A DNA stretch of 64,000 nt, taken from G020354085 sp964482055. GTDB lineage: Bacteria; Pseudomonadota; Gammaproteobacteria; Acidiferrobacterales; Sulfurifustaceae. This document shows, one piece after another, positions 33,852 through 41,919 of the stretch. The stretch spans positions 13,176 to 77,175 of the forward strand of contig CAYZVX010000003.1 of assembly GCA_964482055.1 (NCBI GenBank). The letters are read 5' to 3'. The notes below the pieces were generated by a model, which saw only the letters and a list, made by a program, of their open reading frames with translations, searched no databases and was not told the origin of the DNA. The first letter of the stretch is position 1. Every line of letters starts with the position of its first letter. The translations under genes and the position numbers were made by a program.

Positions 33852-34892
33852 ATGGACGATCGATACCAACAAAGACGATGCGGCACCCGTGGTAGCCGCA
33901 CGATTGCCTTTGCGCTGACAGCGGGCGCAGCGCTGGCGCTCAGCACCCCGTCATCGGCCGCCGACTGGCAGCCCACCAAACCCGTGGAGTTCGTGATTCC
34001 GGCCGGCACCGGCGGCGGTGCTGACCAGATGGCGCGGTTCATCCAGGGCCTGGTCGGCAAGCACAAGCTCATGGCCCAACCGATGGTGGTGGTGAACAAA
34101 TCCGGCGGAGCGGGCGGCGAAGGCTTTCTGTATATCAAGGGCGCGAAGGGCGATCCGCACAAGATCATCATCACCTTGTCGAACCTGTTCACCACGCCGC
34201 TTGCGACCGGGGTGCCGTTCAACTGGGCCGACCTGACGCCGGTCGCGATGCTGGCGCTCGATGAGTTTGTGCTGTGGGTCAACGCCGAGGCGCCGTACAA
34301 GACCGCGAAGGAGTACCTCGCCGCCGTCAGGGCTGGCCAGGACAACCAGTTTAAGATGGCCGGCACCGGCTCCAAGCAGGAAGACCAGATCATCACCGTC
34401 GCGCTCGACAAGTTCACCGGCAAGAAATTCACCTACGTGCCGTTCAAGGGCGGCGGTGACGTGGCGGTGCAGCTCGTCGGCAAGCACGTGGATTCCACCG
34501 TGAACAATCCGATCGAGGCTGTCGCTCACTGGCGCGCCGGGAAGCTGCGCCCCTTGTGCGTGTTCGACGACCAGCGCATGCCGTACAAGAAGAAGGTCAC
34601 GGACACCCAGTCCTGGAACGACATCCCGACCTGCAAGGAGGCCGGTGTCGATGTTGACTACCTGATGCTGCGCGGCGTCTTCATGGCGCCGGGCGCGACC
34701 CCGGAGCAGGTGAACTATTACGTGGAGCTGTTCAAGAAGATCCGTGCGCTGCCCGAATGGCAGGATTTCATGGAGACGGGTGCTTTCAACCAGACCTTCC
34801 TGACCGGCAATGACTATGTCAACTGGCTCAAGAAGGCCGAGGCGACGCACAAGACCTTGATGCAGGACGCCGGTTTCCTGCACAAGAAGTAG
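33852..34892 (+). CDS. tctC: Tripartite tricarboxylate transporter substrate-binding protein (TctC family)
   Basis: This is the periplasmic binding protein of a TTT transporter. The 346-residue protein has a signal peptide ending in STPSSAAD and then the family opening WQPTKPVEFVIPAGTGGGADQMARFI. VVNKSGGAGGEGF and the C-terminal LFKKIRALPEWQDFME segment are also typical. ATG 33852 is set by the AGGAGGAGCT site. The ligand is unknown; TTT binding proteins take diverse carboxylates. It is the first gene of tctC-tctB-tctA plus a kinase-like gene. Confidence 0.94.
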   Translation: MDDRYQQRRCGTRGSRTIAFALTAGAALALSTPSSAADWQPTKPVEFVIPAGTGGGADQMARFIQGLVGKHKLMAQPMVVVNKSGGAGGEGFLYIKGAKGDPHKIIITLSNLFTTPLATGVPFNWADLTPVAMLALDEFVLWVNAEAPYKTAKEYLAAVRAGQDNQFKMAGTGSKQEDQIITVALDKFTGKKFTYVPFKGGGDVAVQLVGKHVDSTVNNPIEAVAHWRAGKLRPLCVFDDQRMPYKKKVTDTQSWNDIPTCKEAGVDVDYLMLRGVFMAPGATPEQVNYYVELFKKIRALPEWQDFMETGAFNQTFLTGNDYVNWLKKAEATHKTLMQDAGFLHKK

Positions 34893-34946
34893 TCGCGCCG
34901 ATACCGCAGCTGTCGCGAACGCTGCCGATTCGCCGCCGGGCAGGTC

Positions 34947-35462
34947 ATGTCAGATAGCGAGCATCGCGGCGGCCCCGCCCCGCGTGGCCCGGCCACGAAG
35001 GCGGTGGAAATCGTAGTCGCCGCGCTGATCCTTGCCGCCGGTGCGGTGGTGGTTTATGACAGCCACCGCATCGGCGCCGGGTGGGCAGCGGACGGTCCGG
35101 AAGCCGGCTACTTCCCTTTTTACATCGGCTTGCTGATCTGCCTGGCGAGCGGTTGGATCCTGCTCCAGGCGATTGTCACCCGGCACTCGAGCCCCAGCGT
35201 GTTCGTCAGTCTGCGCAAGCTGCGACTGGTGCTGGCCGTGCTGCTTCCCGCGATCGGCTTCGTCGTCGCGGTCTATTTCATCGGCCTGTACGTCTCCGCC
35301 GCGTTGTTCATCGCCGCGTTCATGCGCTGGCAGGGACGGTTCTCCGCCACGCGCATCCTGCCGGTGAGCCTCGCGGTGCCGATTTTGCTGTTCTTGATGT
35401 TCGAGATCTGGTTCCTGGTGCCCTTGCCCAAGGGGCCGGTCGAAGCGTTGTTCGGATACTAG
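34947..35462 (+). CDS. tctB: Tripartite tricarboxylate transporter small membrane subunit (TctB family)
   Basis: This is the 171-residue small subunit with four hydrophobic helices: VEIVVAALILAAGAVVVY, YFPFYIGLLICLASGWILL, VLAVLLPAIGFVVAVYFIGLYVSAALFIAAF and VSLAVPILLFLMFEIWFLV. The family's GPEAGYFPFYIGL motif is present. It lies between tctC and tctA, with a hairpin in the gap after it that could adjust the ratio of subunits. Confidence 0.92.
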   Translation: MSDSEHRGGPAPRGPATKAVEIVVAALILAAGAVVVYDSHRIGAGWAADGPEAGYFPFYIGLLICLASGWILLQAIVTRHSSPSVFVSLRKLRLVLAVLLPAIGFVVAVYFIGLYVSAALFIAAFMRWQGRFSATRILPVSLAVPILLFLMFEIWFLVPLPKGPVEALFGY

Positions 35463-35466
35463 AAGA

Positions 35467-35484
35467 GCCCGGCCACCGCCGGGC
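35467..35484. promoter_or_regulatory. Intercistronic hairpin between tctB and tctA
   Basis: GCCCGGC-CACC-GCCGGGC is a perfect 7-bp stem with a 4-base loop, without a following T-run. It may slow exonucleases or attenuate rather than terminate transcription. Confidence 0.5.
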
Positions 35485-35511
35485 CTGGGGTGCCGTCGAG
35501 GGGGAGCGGAA

Positions 35512-37041
35512 GTGGAAGAGCTAAACAGTCTGCTGCACGGCTTCCAGGTCGCGCTGAGCTACCAGAACCTCCTGCTCATGCTGGTCGGGATCCTGCTGGG
35601 CGTGCTGATCGGCGTGTTGCCCGGGCTGGGTGGCGCCAACGGGGTGGCGATCCTGCTGCCGCTCACCTTCACCATGTCGCCGACCTCGGCGATCATCATG
35701 TTGTCGTGCATCTATTGGGGGGCGCTGTTCGGCGGCGCCATTACCTCGATCCTGTTCAATATTCCGGGCGAACCGTGGTCGGTGGCGACCACCTTCGATG
35801 GCCACCCCATGGCCAAGCAGGGACGTGCCGGCGAGGCCCTCACCACCGCCTTCACCGCCTCCTTCGTCGGCGCCTTGATCGCGGTGGCGGTGATCACCTT
35901 TCTCGCGCCGCTGGTCGCGAAATTCGCGCTCCAGTTCGGCCCGCCGGAGTTCTTCGCCGTGCAGCTGCTCACCTTCTGCAGCTTCGTCGGCCTGGGCAAG
36001 GGGCATCCGGCCAAGACCATTGCCGCCATGATGCTCGGGTTCGCGCTCGCCGCCGTCGGTCTCGACACCGTCACCGGGCAGCTGCGCATGACCTTCGGCA
36101 CCGTGGAGCTCCTGCGCGGATTCGACTTTCTCATCGCCGTGATCGGCCTGTTCGGCATCGGCGAGATCCTGCTCACCATGGAGGAGGGCCTCGCCTTCAA
36201 GGGCGTCGGCGCCAGGATCAACCCGCGCGTGGTGTGGCACACCTGGAAGCAGCTGCCGCGCCACTGGATGACAGCGTTGCGCGGCACGCTGATCGGCTGC
36301 TGGATGGGCATCACGCCGGGCGGCGCCACGCCGGCCTCGTTCATGAGCTATGGCATCGCCAAGCGCTTCTCGCGCCAGGGCGACAAGTTCGGCACCGGCC
36401 AGATGGAAGGTGTCGTCGCTCCCGAAACGGCGGCCCACGCAGCCGGCACGAGCGCACTGCTGCCGATGTTGACGCTCGGGATCCCGGGATCGCCGACGGC
36501 GGCTGTGCTGCTCGGGGGGCTCCTCATCTGGGGCTTGCAGCCTGGTCCGCTGCTGTTCGTCGAGCAGAAGGATTTCGTCTGGGGCTTGATCGCCAGCATG
36601 TATCTGGCAAACGTCGTGGGCCTGCTCGTGGTGCTCACCACGGTGCCGTGGTGGGCAGCCATCCTGCGCGTGCCGTTCAGCATCATCGCGCCGATCATAG
36701 TCGTGGTGTGCGCGGTCGGGGCCTACACCGTGCACAACGCCATGCTCGACGTGGTGCTGATGCTGGTGTTCGGCGTCGTCGGGTACCTGTTCAAGAAGCT
36801 CGAATATCCGCTCGCACCGCTCGTGCTGGCCCTGGTGCTTGGTGACATGGCCGAATCCTCGTTTCGCCAGTCGATGCTGCTCTCGCAGGGTAGCGTGTCA
36901 ATTTTCTGGTCGAACGGGCTGGTGGGCAGCATCTGCGCGCTCGCCATGATCATGTTGTTCTGGCCGCTCATATCGGCGCTGCTCGGCCGGTTGCGTCGTG
37001 AACGTCCGAGCGCCACGCCCGAAGAACGGCCAGTGGAGTAG
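35512..37041 (+). CDS. tctA: Tripartite tricarboxylate transporter permease (TctA family)
   Basis: This is the 509-residue large membrane subunit with about twelve helices. Diagnostic segments are GVLIGVLPGLGGANGVAILLPLTF, YWGALFGGAITSILFNIPGEPWSV and the second-half GCWMGITPGGATPASFMSYG. Another is PETAAHAAGTSALLPMLTLGIPGSPTAAVLLGG. The start is GTG 35512, preceded by GAGGGGGAGCGGA. It is followed 19 bp downstream by the kinase-like gene, so the four genes are probably one operon. Confidence 0.95.
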   Translation: MEELNSLLHGFQVALSYQNLLLMLVGILLGVLIGVLPGLGGANGVAILLPLTFTMSPTSAIIMLSCIYWGALFGGAITSILFNIPGEPWSVATTFDGHPMAKQGRAGEALTTAFTASFVGALIAVAVITFLAPLVAKFALQFGPPEFFAVQLLTFCSFVGLGKGHPAKTIAAMMLGFALAAVGLDTVTGQLRMTFGTVELLRGFDFLIAVIGLFGIGEILLTMEEGLAFKGVGARINPRVVWHTWKQLPRHWMTALRGTLIGCWMGITPGGATPASFMSYGIAKRFSRQGDKFGTGQMEGVVAPETAAHAAGTSALLPMLTLGIPGSPTAAVLLGGLLIWGLQPGPLLFVEQKDFVWGLIASMYLANVVGLLVVLTTVPWWAAILRVPFSIIAPIIVVVCAVGAYTVHNAMLDVVLMLVFGVVGYLFKKLEYPLAPLVLALVLGDMAESSFRQSMLLSQGSVSIFWSNGLVGSICALAMIMLFWPLISALLGRLRRERPSATPEERPVE

Positions 37042-37060
37042 GCCGAAAGAGGGACAAGTC

Positions 37061-37894
37061 ATGCCCGTCATTGCCATGAACCAGGAGATGGGATCGCAGG
37101 GGCGGCTGGTGGCCGAGGCGCTGGCGGCCGAGCTCGGCCTGAAGATCCTGCGCCATGAGGTCATCGACCACGTCGCGCAGAAGATGCACGTGCGCAAGAG
37201 CGCGCTGCAGCGCTTCCTGGAGGGCAAGGCCGGGCTGCTGGAACGCTGGGGCACCGACGAGAGCAGCCTGGCGCTGTACCGCTCCGAAGAGGTGCTCGAT
37301 TTCGCCCGCCAGGGCAACGTGATCATCCGCGGCTGGGGGGCGACGGCGCTTTTGCGCCCGATCCGGCACGTGGTGTGCGTGCGCGTCGGAGCCCCGGTGG
37401 ATGTGCGCGTGCGCTGGCTGATGGAGCGTCTCGAGACCGACGATGAGCAGATGGTGCGCGAGCAGATCGCGCAGAGCGACGCGGCGCACACCGCCAACAT
37501 GCAGCACGCGTTCGGCGTGCGCTGGGGCGACCCGATGCTCTATGACCTGACGCTTAACACCGAGCGCCTCACGGTGGCGAGCTGTGTCGAACAGATCAAG
37601 GCGCTGGTGCGCTGCCCGGAGTTCCAGGAAACGCCGGAATCACGCGCGCAGCTGGAGAATCTCGCCCTCGAATATCACGTGCGCGCGGCGCTGCGCAGCG
37701 ACGAGCGAACCGCCGAGGTCAACATCACGATTGAAGCGAAGGCCGGTGACGTTACGCTGCTTGGTATCGTGATTTCCGATGCCGAGCTGCGCGCCGTTAA
37801 GGAGGTAGTGGCGGGTATCGCCGGCGTGCGGAAAGTACACAGCAAGCTCAAGGTCATGAAGGAACCGGGGATCTTTCCCCTGCCGCGCGGTTAG
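37061..37894 (+). CDS. Cytidylate kinase-like protein with C-terminal BON domain
   Basis: This is a 277-residue two-domain protein. Residues 1 to about 190 resemble the cytidylate-kinase-like family (IAMNQEMGSQGRLVAEALAAELGLKILRHEVIDHVA, ending in VRWGDPMLYDLTLNTERL). The P-loop is atypical (NQEMGSQGR). Residues about 200-277 form a BON-like domain (VRAALRSDERTAEVNITIEAKAGDVTLLGIV, AGVRKVHSKLKVM). It directly follows tctA. The combination suggests a regulatory or signalling role rather than nucleotide salvage, but that is inference. Confidence 0.82.
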   Translation: MPVIAMNQEMGSQGRLVAEALAAELGLKILRHEVIDHVAQKMHVRKSALQRFLEGKAGLLERWGTDESSLALYRSEEVLDFARQGNVIIRGWGATALLRPIRHVVCVRVGAPVDVRVRWLMERLETDDEQMVREQIAQSDAAHTANMQHAFGVRWGDPMLYDLTLNTERLTVASCVEQIKALVRCPEFQETPESRAQLENLALEYHVRAALRSDERTAEVNITIEAKAGDVTLLGIVISDAELRAVKEVVAGIAGVRKVHSKLKVMKEPGIFPLPRG

Positions 37895-37903
37895 CGGCGC
37901 GGA

Positions 37904-38914
37904 TCAGCCGAGCGGCTCGATGCGCAAGCGGCCGCGCTGCTCACCGAGCGTCTTCGCGAGCAGGCTGGTGCAGGCGTAGACCGCGTCGATGTGTGGCGTC
38001 GGCGTCTGCGTGAGCCGGCCGAGCTCCACCACCGATCCGACCAGCGCCTCGAGCTCGATCGGGCGCCCGGCCTCGATGTCCTGCAGCATGGAGGTCTTGT
38101 GCTTGCCGACCGCCTCGGCGCCGGCGATGCGCTTCTCGAGCGGCACGCGGAACTGGATGCCGAGCTTGTTCGCGATGGTTTGCGCCTCGGTCATCATGGC
38201 GGCGGCGAGCGCGCGCGTGAGCGGAAACTGGCAGATGTCGACGAGGGTGGCGTGGGTGAGGGCGCTGATCGGGTTGAACGACAGGTTACCCCACAGCTTC
38301 AGCCAGATCTCGGCGCGCACGTTGCTCAGGATCGGCGCCTTCATGCCGGCCTGCGTGAACACCTCGGAGATCTTCTTGATGCGCGGCGTCTCCGCGCCAT
38401 CGAGCTCGCCCACCGAGAAGCGGTTGCCCTCGATGTGGCGGATGACACCGGGCGCGGCGATCTCCGCGGCCGGGTAGACCACGCAGCCGACGATGCGCTC
38501 GACCTCGATCGCGGCCATGATCTCGCCGTTGGGATCGACCGCCTCCACCCGCCGGCCCTCGAATTCCCCGCCGTGCTTCTGGAAGTACCACCAGGGGATG
38601 CCGTTCTGCGTCGCGACCAGCGTGGTGTCGGGCCCGAACAGCGCGCGCAGATCCCTCGCCACCGGCGCCACCTGGTGGGCCTTAAGGGCGAGGATCACGA
38701 TGTCCTGCGGGCCGGCCTCGGCCATGACCGAGGTCGCCTTGACGTTGCGGGCGAGCTGCTCCGTGCCGTCCTCGAGGATCAGCTTCAGGCCATTTTTCTT
38801 GATCGCCTCGAGGTGCGCGCCGCGCGCGATCAGCGTCACGTCATTGCCAGCCAGCGCCAGCTTCACGCCCATGTAGCCGCCGATGGCGCCTGCACCCACC
38901 ACGCAAATCTTCAT
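37904..38914 (-). CDS. 2-dehydropantoate 2-reductase family protein
   Basis: This is a 336-residue ketopantoate reductase-like protein: the NADP motif CVVGAGAIGGYMG near the N-terminus, LALKAHQVAPVARDL, ATQNGIPWWYF, and the C-terminal helical domain with KLWGNLSFNPISALTHAT and the conserved lysine. Many members act on other 2-oxo or related acids instead of ketopantoate, and the context here is a catabolic-looking block. It precedes the FAH-family gene by 22 bp on the minus strand and converges on the kinase-like gene. Confidence 0.88.
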   Translation of the reverse strand: MKICVVGAGAIGGYMGVKLALAGNDVTLIARGAHLEAIKKNGLKLILEDGTEQLARNVKATSVMAEAGPQDIVILALKAHQVAPVARDLRALFGPDTTLVATQNGIPWWYFQKHGGEFEGRRVEAVDPNGEIMAAIEVERIVGCVVYPAAEIAAPGVIRHIEGNRFSVGELDGAETPRIKKISEVFTQAGMKAPILSNVRAEIWLKLWGNLSFNPISALTHATLVDICQFPLTRALAAAMMTEAQTIANKLGIQFRVPLEKRIAGAEAVGKHKTSMLQDIEAGRPIELEALVGSVVELGRLTQTPTPHIDAVYACTSLLAKTLGEQRGRLRIEPLG

Positions 38915-38936
38915 GGTCTGCTTCCTCCGTCGCGTG

Positions 38937-39704
38937 TCATTCGTATGGATTGGTCAACGTGCCGATGCCGTCGATGGCGACCTCGACCGTGTTGCCCGGC
39001 TTCATCGAGCCGACGCCGAGAGAGGTTCCGCAGGCGATCACGTCCCCCGGCAGGAGCGTCATGTCCTGCGAGATCAGGCTCACCAGCCGGTGCGGCGCGA
39101 ACACGATGTCGCTCACCGGATAGTTCTGCCGTTCCTTGCCGTTCAGCAGGGTTCGGACCGTCAGTGACGCCGGGTCGAGGTCGGTGGCGATCACCGGCCC
39201 GAATACGCCGAAGGTGTCGAAGTTCTTGGCACGCGCCCACTGCGCGAACGTCGGGTCCTTGTTGATGAGCTCCGCCGCCGTCACGTCATTCACGCCGGTG
39301 TAGCCAAAGATGTAGCCGGCCGCATCCGCCTCGGAAACCTCCTTGCAGCGCTTGCCGATGACGATGCCGAGCTCACCTTCATATACGACCTTGCCCGAGT
39401 AGGAGCGCGGCGCACGGATCGCCTGTCCGTTGGCGAGGAAGGAGGTGCTGGCCTTGATGAAATAGAGCGGCTCGGTCGGTACCGGCAGATTGAGCTTGGC
39501 GGCGAGCGCATGGTAGTTGTTCCACAGGCATACCATCTTGCTCGGAACGCTCGGTGTCAGCACCGTCACGGCGTCGAGCGGCAAGGTATCGCCGCGCGCC
39601 GTCGCGCCCGCGAACATGTCACCATCGTGCACCGTGATCGTGCCGTCGCGCAGCGTGCCGAAGCCGGTCTTGCCCGCGTGCTCGAATCTTATCCAGTGCG
39701 CCAT
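38937..39704 (-). CDS. Fumarylacetoacetate hydrolase family protein
   Basis: This is a 255-residue FAH-fold protein. The family's metal-site segment is YEGELGIVIGKRCKEV, with GYTGVNDVTAAELI, FDTFGVFGPVIA and GDVIACGTSLGVG following. Members cleave C-C bonds in acyl pyruvates or tautomerise/decarboxylate ring-cleavage products. The ATG at 39704 is supported by the family opening MAHWIRFEH. It is the first gene of a two-gene minus-strand unit with the reductase and is divergent from the GGT gene, with 193 bp between. Confidence 0.9.
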   Translation of the reverse strand: MAHWIRFEHAGKTGFGTLRDGTITVHDGDMFAGATARGDTLPLDAVTVLTPSVPSKMVCLWNNYHALAAKLNLPVPTEPLYFIKASTSFLANGQAIRAPRSYSGKVVYEGELGIVIGKRCKEVSEADAAGYIFGYTGVNDVTAAELINKDPTFAQWARAKNFDTFGVFGPVIATDLDPASLTVRTLLNGKERQNYPVSDIVFAPHRLVSLISQDMTLLPGDVIACGTSLGVGSMKPGNTVEVAIDGIGTLTNPYE

Positions 39705-39897
39705 ACCGTTCTCCGAGGCTGATCCGCGGCGCTTCCGGTCTTGTGCGGCGACGTCGCGTTGGACGCCAAAAAATATCACCTCTACCGGGGCAGAGATAGG
39801 CGATGTGCCGTGGCGTTTCACTACGTGCAATCGCTGGCGATGTCGACCGTGGCAAGCGCGGCGCCGCGGCGTAGTAAAGTGGCACCGAGACGACCCG

Positions 39898-41487
39898 ATG
39901 CGCGACAACCAGTTTCCCGGCCGGTCGGTAGTGATGAGCGCGCGCGGCATGGTGGCGACCAGCCAGCCCATGGCCACGCAGGTCGGGCTCGGCATCCTCA
40001 AGCGCGGCGGCAACGCGATGGACGCCGCCATCGCCGCCTGTGCGACCCTGGCCGTCACCGAGCCGCATGCCACCGGCATCGGCGGCGATTGTTTTCTGCT
40101 CTATCACGAGGCACGCAGCGGTCGGCTCTACGGCCTCAACGGCAGCGGGCGCGCGCCGGCCGCCGCCACGCCCGAGGCGTATCGTGCGCGCGGCCTCACG
40201 CACGTGCCCGAAACCGGGATCCTGTCGGTCACGGTGCCCGGTGCGGTGGATGCCTGGGACCGCGCGCGCGAGCGCTTCGGCACCATGGGTCTCGACGAGC
40301 TGCTCGCGCCCGCCATCGAGTACGCCGACGAGGGCTACGTGGTCTCGCCGGTGGTGGGCCAGGCGTGGCGCTCGCTCGAGTCGCTGCTGGCGTCGCACGC
40401 CGATTCCCGGCGCGCGCTGCTGGTGGACGGGCGCGCACCCGCAATCGGCACGGTCCACCGCCAGCCGGCCTTGGCGCGCACGCTCCGGCGCATCGCGCGC
40501 GAGGGACGCGCGGCGTTTTACGGCGGCGCCATCGCCGAGGAGATCGTGCGATTCAGTCGCGCCCACAACGGCCTGCTCGCGCTCGAGGATTTCGCGGAGC
40601 ATCGCAGCGACTGGGTCGAGCCGATCGCCACCGATTACCGCGGCGTGCGCGTCTTCGAGATTCCGCCGAACGGTCAGGGCATCACCGCCCTCATGACGCT
40701 CAACATCTTGGAGCAGACGGCCTTCGGCGAGTGGCCGCGTCTCGGTGTCGAGCACCTGCACTACCTGATCGAGGCCTTTAAGCTCGCGCTCGCCGAGCGC
40801 GACACCCACGTGTGTGACCCGGCCTTTCATGCCGTGCCCGTGGAGGCGCTGCTGAGCAAGGCCTACGCGCGCGCGCAGGCCGCGCGCATCGATCCGCAGC
40901 GCGCGCTCGGTTACCCGCTCGCCTCCAACCTGCGGCGGCAGCGCGACACCGTCTACCTCACGGTGGTGGACCGGGACCGCAACGCGGTGTCGCTCATCAA
41001 CAGCCTGTACTATCCGTTCGGCAGCCTGCTGGTGGCAGGCGACACCGGCGTCACCCTGCAGAACCGCGGCGCCGGATTCGTGCTCGACCCGGGGCACGTC
41101 AACTGCATCGCGCCGCGCAAGCGCCCGCTGCACACCATCATTCCGGCGATGGCCTATCGCAACGGCAAGCCGCTACTGGCTTTTGGCGTGATGGGCGGGG
41201 AGTACCAGGCCATGGGCCATGCCTACGTGTTGAGCAACTGGCTCGACTTCGGTCTCGATCTGCAGGAGGCGATCGATGCCCCCCGCTTCTTGCCCGGCAT
41301 GGGGGTGGTGGCGGTTGAGCGCTCGCTGCCCGCGGCGAGCGGCGAGGCGCTGCGCCGTCGCGGGCACGTGGTGGTGGAGTCCGACACGGCGCTCGGCGGC
41401 GCACAGGCGATCTACATTGATAGCGACGCTGGCGTGTTGCAGGGCGCGTCGGACCCGCGCAAGGACGGTTGCGCGTTGGGCTATTGA
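39898..41487 (+). CDS. Gamma-glutamyltransferase family protein, no signal peptide
   Basis: This is a 529-residue Ntn-hydrolase of the GGT family, which transfers or hydrolyses gamma-glutamyl groups. The processing/catalytic threonine is T351 in QRDTVYLTVVDRDRNAVSLINS, and the small-subunit motifs RGAGFVLDPGH and PRKRPLHTIIPAM follow. The N-terminus (MRDNQFPGRSVVMSARGMVATSQP) has no export signal, so the enzyme is probably cytoplasmic, unlike typical periplasmic GGT. Such forms may act on other amides. The start is ATG 39898. Confidence 0.92.
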   Translation: MRDNQFPGRSVVMSARGMVATSQPMATQVGLGILKRGGNAMDAAIAACATLAVTEPHATGIGGDCFLLYHEARSGRLYGLNGSGRAPAAATPEAYRARGLTHVPETGILSVTVPGAVDAWDRARERFGTMGLDELLAPAIEYADEGYVVSPVVGQAWRSLESLLASHADSRRALLVDGRAPAIGTVHRQPALARTLRRIAREGRAAFYGGAIAEEIVRFSRAHNGLLALEDFAEHRSDWVEPIATDYRGVRVFEIPPNGQGITALMTLNILEQTAFGEWPRLGVEHLHYLIEAFKLALAERDTHVCDPAFHAVPVEALLSKAYARAQAARIDPQRALGYPLASNLRRQRDTVYLTVVDRDRNAVSLINSLYYPFGSLLVAGDTGVTLQNRGAGFVLDPGHVNCIAPRKRPLHTIIPAMAYRNGKPLLAFGVMGGEYQAMGHAYVLSNWLDFGLDLQEAIDAPRFLPGMGVVAVERSLPAASGEALRRRGHVVVESDTALGGAQAIYIDSDAGVLQGASDPRKDGCALGY

Positions 41488-41503
41488 GCCGCGCGGCGCC
41501 GCG

Positions 41504-41677
41504 TCAGGCGCTACGCGCGAGCCGCAGGTGCGCGCGGCACGCGCCCACGGTTCCGGTGCGGCGCGACAGCAGCCGGCACAGGCCCTCGCCGTGCGTGAGC
41601 CAGGCGCCATACAGCAATGCCGCCACGCTCGCCGCTTGGCCGAGGAAGAAAAGAAAATCGACAACACGAATCAACAT
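41504..41677 (-). CDS. Possible small membrane protein (57 residues)
   Basis: An open frame encodes MLIRVVDFLFFLGQAASVAA, then LLYGAWL and a basic tail with several arginines. The N-terminal half would be one hydrophobic helix. There is no strong ribosome site and no recognised family. It sits in an otherwise empty intergenic stretch, so it may be real or chance. Confidence 0.3.
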   Translation of the reverse strand: MLIRVVDFLFFLGQAASVAALLYGAWLTHGEGLCRLLSRRTGTVGACRAHLRLARSA

Positions 41678-41919
41678 GTCACTACCGTCCCGGTTATTGG
41701 CCCGTGCCGCGGGCCCGTTACATCCGATGACCTAACCACTGAAGACTTGCTGCGGCAACGTAATTACGGTGGAAATCGCGGTCAGCAGAAGGTGGCGTTA
41801 CGCAGCAGATTATAGCGCAACCGGCGGTACCCGCCGGTTACCCAGCTCTCAAAAGATGGCGGCGCGGGCCCATAAATCAAGCGTGCCGGCGCCTCGCGCC
41901 CGCGGCGCCTGGCCGCGCG
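41678..41919. other. Intergenic stretch between GGT and acyl-CoA ligase genes
   Basis: Only a perfect 9-bp inverted repeat stands out, AACCGGCGG-TAC-CCGCCGGTT (41819-41839). It has no T-run and could serve as a factor-dependent or bidirectional terminator for the two converging genes. Nothing else is recognised. Confidence 0.4.

Noticed and set aside
39619..41133. 504-residue minus-strand frame opposite the GGT gene
   Set aside because: Antisense shadow of a well-supported gene with no motif.
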